DNA from: Thermoleophilia bacterium
GTDB lineage: Bacteria; Actinomycetota; Thermoleophilia; Gaiellales; Gaiellaceae
NCBI GenBank assembly: GCA_014534295.1
Contig: JACVRU010000053.1
Coordinates: 1-10,864, forward strand
Reading direction: 5' to 3'
DNA: 10,864 nt
The position numbers were made by a program, and so were the translations under genes. Under the pieces are notes generated by a model. It was given only the letters and a program-made list of their open reading frames with translations, was not told the origin of the DNA and searched no databases. Below, piece after piece: positions 6,424-10,864 of this stretch; within the stretch, counting starts at the first letter, position 1, and every line of letters starts with the position of its first letter.

Positions 6424-6457
6424 CCCGTTGCCTCGGCGCCCGCCTTCGCCGGCGGAC
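6419..6457 (-). promoter_or_regulatory. two-hexaloop antiterminator candidate (ANTAR-target-like RNA)
   Basis: Two hairpins precede the terminator on the minus strand. Hairpin 1 pairs GTCCGCC (6457-6451) with GGCGGGC (6444-6438) around a six-base loop GGCGAA. Hairpin 2 pairs GAGGC (6434-6430) with GCCTC (6423-6419) around a six-base loop AACGGG. The 3' arm of hairpin 2 is the first five bases of the terminator stem, so hairpin 2 and the full terminator cannot coexist. ANTAR-protein target RNAs have two hexaloop stem-loops with A at loop position 1 and G at position 4, the second overlapping a terminator. Loop 2 fits both; loop 1 has G4 but G at position 1. Confidence 0.5.
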
Positions 6458-6468
6458 GACCTGCGCGC

Positions 6469-6498
6469 ACGGTAGCCGTCGCCCCGGACGGAGGTCAA
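6469..6498 (-). promoter_or_regulatory. candidate glnII promoter
   Basis: The minus strand reads TTGACC (6498-6493), 18 bases, then TACCGT (6474-6469), a good housekeeping-sigma -35 with an actinobacterial TANNNT -10. A start near 6462 would give a leader of roughly 97 bases that begins just ahead of the first leader hairpin. The -35 lies inside the palindrome at 6494-6506. Confidence 0.5.
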
Positions 6499-6506
6499 GG
6501 CTTGAC
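6494..6506. promoter_or_regulatory. palindromic operator candidate between divergent operons
   Basis: GTCAAG-G-CTTGAC is a perfect 6-1-6 palindrome. A third GTCAA half-site lies at 6522-6526. The palindrome covers the candidate glnII -35 and, on the plus strand, sits just before the extended -10 of the exporter operon. Part of the symmetry may simply be two back-to-back -35 boxes (TTGACC minus, TTGACA plus). It does not match the GlnR box known to me. Confidence 0.35.
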
Positions 6507-6511
6507 ACGGC

Positions 6512-6520
6512 TGCTATCGT
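6512..6520 (+). promoter_or_regulatory. candidate extended -10 for the exporter operon
   Basis: TG-C-TATCGT is an extended -10 element fitting TGNTANNNT. The hexamer 17 bases upstream (AGGTCA, 6492-6497) is a weak -35, while the better TTGACA at 6502-6507 is too close to pair with it. Transcription would begin near 6527, about 105 bases before the first gene. An alternating (CG)6 run lies at 6559-6570 in that leader. Confidence 0.3.
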
Positions 6521-6632
6521 CGTCAACCTGATGTTGCTCTTCGGCTGAGACCGCCTCACGCGCGCGCGCGGGCCCACGTTGCAACGGCTACGCGCGCTGT
6601 TTCGCCGTTCTCGCCGACCTGAAGGAGCAACG

Positions 6633-7529
6633 TTGATCACCGAACCGGAAGCAGCAGTCATGACGCCCGACGTGTCCAGCTCGATCGGGGGCGAGGTCGA
6701 GGCCGTGCCTGCGGTCGAGGTCTCGGAGCTCCGGAAGGACTTCTGGCGGCGGAACAAGGACCGCAACCGGCTCGGCCGGCGCGGCCGGCGCCGCGTGGCG
6801 GCGATCCGCGGCGTGAGCTTCTCGATGGCCCGCGGCGAGACGATCGCGATCCTGGGCCAGAACGGCTCGGGCAAGTCGACCCTGGTCCGGCTGCTCTCGA
6901 CGCTGCTCCTGCACGACGGCGGCGAGGCGCGGATCTTCGGCCACGACGTCTTCGGCCAGCCGCGGCCAGTGCGCCGGATGGTCAACCGCGTCTCGGTCGA
7001 GGCCTCCTTTTTCAAGAAGATGTCGGCGGCCGAGAACCTCGCCTACGCGGCCCGCTTCTACGGGATGACCCCCGGCGCGACCCGCCGCGCGATTCCGGAG
7101 ATCCTCCAGCGCGTCGGGTTCCCGTCCGAGCGGCGCCACGAGGCGATGGAGAACCTCTCCCGCGGCATGCAGCAGAAGGTCGCGCTCGCGCGGGCGCTGC
7201 TGACGTCGCCGGTGCTGCTGCTCCTCGACGAGCCCACGACCGGCCTCGACCCGCGGTCGAAGCTGGAGGTCCAGGAGTTCATCCGCGACCTCCAGGGGAG
7301 CCACGACTCGACAATCCTGCTCTGCACGCACGATCTCGCCGAGGCGGAGGCACTCGCCGACCGCGTCGGGATCCTCGACCGCGGGCGCCTGCTCGCGCTC
7401 GAGCCCGCCGAGGACCTCAAGCGCCGCTACGACGCCGAGACGCTCGAGCAGGCCTTCTTCGCGGCCACCGGCCGGGCATTCGAGGAGGAGGGCGACGAGG
7501 AGGACGACGAGCGGGAGGTCTTCGCGTGA
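6633..7529 (+). CDS. ABC transporter ATP-binding protein (ABC-2 exporter type)
   Basis: The 298-residue ATPase energises the permease encoded next. From the TTG at 6633, an N-terminal stretch of about 35 residues precedes the domain. Walker A is GQNGSGKST (75-83), the signature LSRGM (175-179), Walker B VLLLLDE with D199-E200, the D-loop GLD and the H-loop histidine 233 in CTHDL. The Q-loop position appears to be Glu (RVSVEASFF) rather than the usual Gln. The last 20 residues are very acidic (FEEEGDEEDDEREVFA), which is unusual for this family. The TTG start is chosen because GAAGGAG (6621-6627) precedes it by five bases. In-frame alternatives are a TTG at 6579 without a site and an ATG at 6660. 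The GTG of the permease overlaps the stop (GTGA). It resembles the DrrA-like/ABC-2 ATPases of drug and polysaccharide exporters. The substrate is unknown. Confidence 0.92.
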   Translation: MITEPEAAVMTPDVSSSIGGEVEAVPAVEVSELRKDFWRRNKDRNRLGRRGRRRVAAIRGVSFSMARGETIAILGQNGSGKSTLVRLLSTLLLHDGGEARIFGHDVFGQPRPVRRMVNRVSVEASFFKKMSAAENLAYAARFYGMTPGATRRAIPEILQRVGFPSERRHEAMENLSRGMQQKVALARALLTSPVLLLLDEPTTGLDPRSKLEVQEFIRDLQGSHDSTILLCTHDLAEAEALADRVGILDRGRLLALEPAEDLKRRYDAETLEQAFFAATGRAFEEEGDEEDDEREVFA

Positions 7530-8359
7530 GAGCCGCGGCCCACGCCCTTCGCCACGAGCTGATCGGGCTCGCCGGCGTCGTCGAGCGCAACGTCTACCTC
7601 ACCAGGCGCTACATCTGGTGGGACGCCGCGTGGTTCATCTGGACCGTCGCCAACACGCTCACGATCACCTTCATCGCCAAGGGGATCGAGGCGAGCGGCG
7701 GCATCATCGACGTCAACCGCGCGACCACGAGCCTGCTCGTCGGCGCCGTCATCTGGGCCTACCTCGGCGTCGTCTTCGAGTTCTTGACCGAGACGGTGGC
7801 GTGGGAGCGCTGGGAGGGCACGATCGAGTACACCTTCATGGCGCCGCTCTCGCGCGCGATGCACCTCGGCGGCAGCGGAGTCTTTGCCGTCCTCTACGGG
7901 CTCATCCGCGCGATCCTGCTCTTCTTCGTCGTCGCCGCGTTCTTCGACCTGTCGATGCCGAGCGCGGACTTCTTCGCGGCGCTCGTCGTGCTGATCGTCG
8001 CCTCGATCTCGTTCTTCGGGATCGGGATGAGGATGGCCGTCCTGCCGCTGATCTCGCCGGAGAAGGGCGCGCAGCTCGGCTACGTCGCGCAGGGGATCAT
8101 GCTCGTCTGCTCGGGCGTGTACTACCCGGTCGACGTGCTGCCCGGCTGGATGCAGGCGATCGCGACGATCTCGCCGGCGACTTACGCGCTCGACGGCATC
8201 CGCGGGGCGATCCTCGACGGCGAGGGGCTCGGCACGGTGTGGCCCGACGTCTGGCCGCTGCTGATCATCGGCGCGATCTGCATCCCGCTCGGGCTGTGGG
8301 TCTTCCACCGCGGCGAGCAGTACGCGAAGCGCCACGGCAAGCTCAAGCGTTCGGGCTGA
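7526..8359 (+). CDS. ABC-2 type transporter permease
   Basis: The 277-residue membrane subunit of the exporter has a cytoplasmic N-terminal segment (about 1-30) and six hydrophobic stretches. Among them are WFIWTVANTLTITFIA, LLVGAVIWAYLGVVFEFL, GVFAVLYGLIRAILLFFVV, FAALVVLIVASISFFGIG, LGYVAQGIMLVCSGVYY and LLIIGAICIPLGLWVF. The YYPVDVLPGWMQAIATISPATYALDGIR segment (split: YYPVDVLPGWMQ, then ISPATYALDGIR) is the conserved ABC-2 feature before the last helix. The GTG at 7526 overlaps the ATPase stop and follows GGGAGG by 7 bases. The TGA overlaps the next start as TGATG. One ATPase plus one permease would form a homodimeric or 2+2 exporter. Neighbouring methyltransferases suggest a modified small molecule or lipid as cargo (inference). 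Confidence 0.9.
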   Translation: MRAAAHALRHELIGLAGVVERNVYLTRRYIWWDAAWFIWTVANTLTITFIAKGIEASGGIIDVNRATTSLLVGAVIWAYLGVVFEFLTETVAWERWEGTIEYTFMAPLSRAMHLGGSGVFAVLYGLIRAILLFFVVAAFFDLSMPSADFFAALVVLIVASISFFGIGMRMAVLPLISPEKGAQLGYVAQGIMLVCSGVYYPVDVLPGWMQAIATISPATYALDGIRGAILDGEGLGTVWPDVWPLLIIGAICIPLGLWVFHRGEQYAKRHGKLKRSG

Positions 8360-8973
8360 TGCACGCCCGGACGGTCGAGACCGGCTACGACGCGCTCGCA
8401 CCGACCTTCCTCGAGTGGACCCAGGAGATCGAGGGTGATCCGACCGAGCGCTTCCTCGCCGAGGTGGTCACGCGGCTGCCCGCCGGTGCGCGCGTGCTCG
8501 ACCTTGGCTGCGGCCCGGGCCGCGTGACGCGGCGGCTCGAGCGGTTCGAGGTCGTGGGCGTGGACCTCTCGGAGGAGCAGCTGCGGCGCGCGCGGGCGAA
8601 CGCGCCCACGGCGACCTTCCTACAGGGCGACTTCACGCAGCGCGACTTCCCGGAGCGCTCCTTCGACGCGGTGCTGGCGCTCTTCTCGATCGTCCACGTC
8701 CCGCGGAACGAGCATGCCGCGCTGCTGGGCCGGATCGCGCGCTGGCTCGCGCCGGGCGGGCTCTTCCTCGCCTCGCTGAGTCACCGGGGAGGCCCCGACT
8801 CGACGGACGAGTGGCTCGGCGTGCCGATGTTCTTCTCCGGCTTCGACGCGGAGACGAACCGGCGGCTCGTTCGCGAGGCGGGGCTCGAGCTGCTCGTGGA
8901 CGAGCTGGTCTTCCACCGCGAGCCCGATCCCGACGGCGAGGTCGGCTTTCTCTGGGTGCTGGCCCGTGCCTAG
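8359..8973 (+). CDS. class I SAM-dependent methyltransferase (first of two)
   Basis: The 204-residue protein is a single Rossmann methyltransferase domain. Motif I is VLDLGCGPG (47-55, approximate). The ribose-binding acidic residue is D69 in VVGVDLS, GDF is at 90-92, and the motif IV-like stretch SFDAVLALFSIVHVP at about 101-115 is followed by WLAPGGLFLASLS. This is the Methyltransf_11/25 pattern of small-molecule methyltransferases. A short helical N-terminus (TGYDALAPTFLEW) is the usual substrate-lid start. The ATG at 8359 overlaps the permease stop (TGATG) and has no separate strong ribosome binding site, so it is probably made by translational coupling. It overlaps the next gene by 8 bases. 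No feature decides whether O-, N- or C-methylation is catalysed. Confidence 0.88.
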   Translation: MHARTVETGYDALAPTFLEWTQEIEGDPTERFLAEVVTRLPAGARVLDLGCGPGRVTRRLERFEVVGVDLSEEQLRRARANAPTATFLQGDFTQRDFPERSFDAVLALFSIVHVPRNEHAALLGRIARWLAPGGLFLASLSHRGGPDSTDEWLGVPMFFSGFDAETNRRLVREAGLELLVDELVFHREPDPDGEVGFLWVLARA

Positions 8974-9664
8974 GGACTGGTTCGCGGGTTCGGTCGCCGA
9001 CCGGTACGACGAGCACACCGCCGCGCTGCCCGTGGAGCCGGTGGTCGACGTCCTCGCGGAGCTGGCCGGCGACGGCTCGGTCCTCGAATTCGGGGTCGGC
9101 ACCGGCCGCATCGCGATGCCGCTGGCTGCGCGCGGCGTGCCCGTCCACGGGATCGACCTCTCGCCGGACATGGTCGCGCAGCTACGCGCGAAGCCCGGCG
9201 GCGAGGAGATCCCCGTGGCGATCGGCGACTTCTCGACGACGACCGTCGACGGGACGTTCTCGCTCGTCTACCTCGTCCGCAACACGATCATGAACGTGAC
9301 CGCGCAGGAGGGCCAGGTCGCCTGCTTCGAGAATGCCGCCGCGCACCTCGAGCCGGGCGGCTGCTTCCTGATCGAGGTCGTCGTTCCGGCCGACCGCCCC
9401 CTCTCGGTCTTCGATCTGAGCGACACGCACGTGGGCGTGGACGAGTACGAGGCCGCCACCCAGGCGCTCGTGTCGCACCACTTCACACTCGTCGAGGGCC
9501 GCTGGGAGCGGCTGTCGCCGCCCTTCCGCGCGGTGTCGCCCGCCGAGCTCGATCTGATGGCGCGGATCGCCGGGTTGCGGCTGCGCGAGCGCTGGAGCGG
9601 CTGGGGGCGTGAGCCGTTCACGAGTGGAAGCACGAGCCACGTCTCGGTGTGGGAGCGGCCGTGA
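8966..9664 (+). CDS. class I SAM-dependent methyltransferase (second of two)
   Basis: This 232-residue Rossmann methyltransferase has YDEHTAALP as the N-terminal helix, motif I VLEFGVGTG (39-47), acidic D64 in VHGIDLS, IGDF at 86-89 and a family-typical YLVRNTIMNVTAQEGQVACF stretch (102-121) followed by AAHLEPGGCFLIE. The C-terminal third (from about residue 145) forms an extra beta-rich region ending in STSHVSVWERP, typical of a frequent actinobacterial group of uncharacterised methyltransferases. It shares little sequence with the preceding methyltransferase beyond the SAM motifs, so it is not a recent duplicate. The GTG at 8966 lies inside the previous gene's end (8-base overlap), and its TGA overlaps the transporter's GTG. 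The substrate is unknown. Confidence 0.88.
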   Translation: MPRDWFAGSVADRYDEHTAALPVEPVVDVLAELAGDGSVLEFGVGTGRIAMPLAARGVPVHGIDLSPDMVAQLRAKPGGEEIPVAIGDFSTTTVDGTFSLVYLVRNTIMNVTAQEGQVACFENAAAHLEPGGCFLIEVVVPADRPLSVFDLSDTHVGVDEYEAATQALVSHHFTLVEGRWERLSPPFRAVSPAELDLMARIAGLRLRERWSGWGREPFTSGSTSHVSVWERP

Positions 9665-10864
9665 AGGTGGGCGCCCGCACCACCTGGCTGGTCTACCGCG
9701 GCGTGTGGGCGTTCGCCTTCGCCTGCGGCTGGACGATGGCGGCGGCCTTCTTCGTCCGCGAGCTCGGCCTGAGCCCGCTCGCGCTCGTCCTCACGGGCAC
9801 CGCGCTCGAGGTCGCGTACTTCGCCTTCGAGGTTCCGACGGGGATCGTCGCGGACACCTACAGCCGCCGAGTCTCGATGGTCGTGGGCCTCGTCGTCCTC
9901 GGGGCGGCCTTCGTCGCGACCGGGCTCGCGGGCGGCGTCGGCGTCGTGATCGCGGCCGCGGCCGTGATGGGCTTCGGCTGGACCTTCGTCTCCGGGGCCG
10001 AGGACGCGTGGCTCTACGACGAGGTCGGCGAGGAGGAGGTGCGCGGGGCCTACCAGCGAGGAGCCCAGGCCGGCCGCGTCGGGAGCCTGCTCGGGATCGG
10101 CGCCGCGCTCGGGCTGGCGCTCGTCGACCTGCGCGCACCGATCGTCCTCGGGGGCGCCGTCCTCGTCGGCCTCGGGCTCGCCCTCGTCGCGCTGATGCCG
10201 GAAACCGGCTTTCGGCCCGCTTCGCGGGACGAGGTCGGCGCGCTGCGGACGATGGCGCGTACCGGCCGGGACGGCTACCGCCTGATCCGGGCGCGGCGGC
10301 TGCTGATGCTGATCGTCGGGATCGCGTTCTTCACCGGGCTGTCGAGCGAGGGCATCGACCGCCTCTGGGAGGCGCACTTCCTCGTCGAGGTCGGCATGCC
10401 CTCGCTCGCCGGCCTCGACCCGGTCGCCTGGTTCGCGGTGATCGCCGCCGCGATCCTCGTGCTCTCGATCGCCGTCGCACAGCCGCTCGTCCGGCGCTTC
10501 GAGCAGCTCGGCCCGCGGGACACGGCCCGCGTCCTGCTGGCCCTCGACGCGGTGACGATCGCGGGCATGCTCGCCTTCGCCTGGGCCGGGAGCTTCGCGC
10601 TCGCGGTCGCGGCGTACGTCGGCACCCGGCTGCTCCGCTCCCTCGGCGGGCCCGTCTACTCGGCGTGGGTGAACACGAGCGTCGACGACTCCCGCGTCCG
10701 CGCGACGGCGATCTCCATGACGAACATCGCGCACTCCGGCGGCGAGTGGGGCGGCGGTCCCGCCCTCGGCGGCCTCGGCAACGCGTTCGGGATCCGGACG
10801 GCACTGTCTGCCGGCGCGCTCGCGCTCGCGCCGGCGCTCGCACTGTACGGCCGGGCCGCCCGCC
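9661..10864 (+). CDS. major facilitator superfamily transporter, 3' end outside the window
   Basis: The open frame starts at the GTG at 9661 (GTGA overlap with the methyltransferase stop) and runs 401 codons to the window edge without a stop. The protein is strongly hydrophobic with about 12 helices. After helix 2 comes ADTYSRRVSMVVGL, the MFS motif-A position (G-x-x-x-D-x-x-x-R-R). FVSGAEDAWLYDE near residues 109-121 is a motif seen in drug-efflux-like MFS proteins of Gram-positive bacteria. A charged central loop (about 180-205: PETGFRPASRDEV...) separates the two halves, and VNTSVDDSRVRATAISM near 338-354 is the second-half equivalent of the A motif. At 401 residues it is probably nearly complete. 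As the last visible gene of the operon it gives the cluster a second, proton-driven exporter. The substrate is unknown. Confidence 0.85.
   Translation, partial: MKVGARTTWLVYRGVWAFAFACGWTMAAAFFVRELGLSPLALVLTGTALEVAYFAFEVPTGIVADTYSRRVSMVVGLVVLGAAFVATGLAGGVGVVIAAAAVMGFGWTFVSGAEDAWLYDEVGEEEVRGAYQRGAQAGRVGSLLGIGAALGLALVDLRAPIVLGGAVLVGLGLALVALMPETGFRPASRDEVGALRTMARTGRDGYRLIRARRLLMLIVGIAFFTGLSSEGIDRLWEAHFLVEVGMPSLAGLDPVAWFAVIAAAILVLSIAVAQPLVRRFEQLGPRDTARVLLALDAVTIAGMLAFAWAGSFALAVAAYVGTRLLRSLGGPVYSAWVNTSVDDSRVRATAISMTNIAHSGGEWGGGPALGGLGNAFGIRTALSAGALALAPALALYGRAAR

Noticed and set aside
6391..6462. A known glutamine riboswitch (glnA RNA) in the glnII leader
   Set aside because: I could not find the three-helix junction core of that motif; the leader has two simple hairpins and a terminator instead.
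5277..6548. Long open frames on both strands across glutamine synthetase
   Set aside because: Only the frame ending at 5322 carries glutamine synthetase motifs. The others are out-of-frame or antisense shadows.
6559..6570. Alternating (CG)6 run as a Z-DNA or recombination site
   Set aside because: Short alternating CG runs are expected by chance at this base composition, and nothing nearby supports a role.
7427..8401. A 324-codon minus-strand frame opposite the permease
   Set aside because: Asp/Arg/Glu-rich low-complexity translation with no start context; the plus strand encodes a clear membrane protein.
8359..10864. A defence or toxin-antitoxin system in the exporter operon
   Set aside because: No nuclease, helicase, TIR, toxin or similar effector domain is visible. 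The genes are transporters and small-molecule-type methyltransferases without DNA-methyltransferase motifs such as DPPY or NPPY.

Overview
The window is GC-rich chromosomal DNA with GC-ending codons, frequent GTG and TTG starts, strong GGAGG-type ribosome binding sites and 1-8 base overlaps between consecutive genes. Together with an actinobacterial-style HisKA_3/NarL two-component pair and a GSII-type glutamine synthetase, this points to an actinobacterium (Actinomycetota), perhaps a soil lineage such as Thermoleophilia. The class-level guess is inference only. No rRNA, tRNA, CRISPR array, transposase or integrase was seen.

Layout. (1) 1-876: a short upstream stretch, then a secreted SIMPL-domain protein (+), which ends at a hairpin shared with the next, convergent gene. 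(2) 907-1347 (-): a small four-helix membrane protein of unknown function. (3) 1490-3279 (+): a membrane histidine kinase and a LuxR-type response regulator overlapping by GTGA. (4) 3280-3488: a convergent gap carrying an orphan in-frame relic that resembles the C-terminus of a phage or contractile-injection tail-tube protein. (5) 3489-6365 (-): a nitrogen-assimilation operon transcribed as glutamine synthetase II, then a P-II signal protein, then an Amt ammonium transporter. (6) 6366-6632: a divergent control region. (7) 6633-10864 (+): a tightly overlapping five-gene operon of ABC ATPase, ABC-2 permease, two unrelated-looking class I methyltransferases and an MFS transporter that runs off the window.

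The most interesting element is the leader of the glutamine synthetase gene. On the minus strand it reads, in order: a plausible promoter; a 7-bp hairpin with a six-base loop; a 5-bp hairpin with a six-base loop AACGGG; and a 12-bp intrinsic terminator with a five-T tail just ahead of the ribosome binding site. The second hairpin uses the same bases as the 5' arm of the terminator, so the two are mutually exclusive. This is the architecture of ANTAR-protein antitermination targets (two hexaloop hairpins, the second overlapping a terminator), and it sits on a nitrogen gene.

The P-II protein of this operon lacks the T-loop tyrosine that is normally modified and differs at two nucleotide-contacting positions. 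GSII enzymes are not known to be adenylylated. Control of ammonium assimilation here may therefore rest on transcript attenuation and direct effector sensing rather than on uridylylation/adenylylation cascades.

The five-gene operon looks like an export or self-resistance cassette with small-molecule methylation. Its substrate cannot be read from the sequence.
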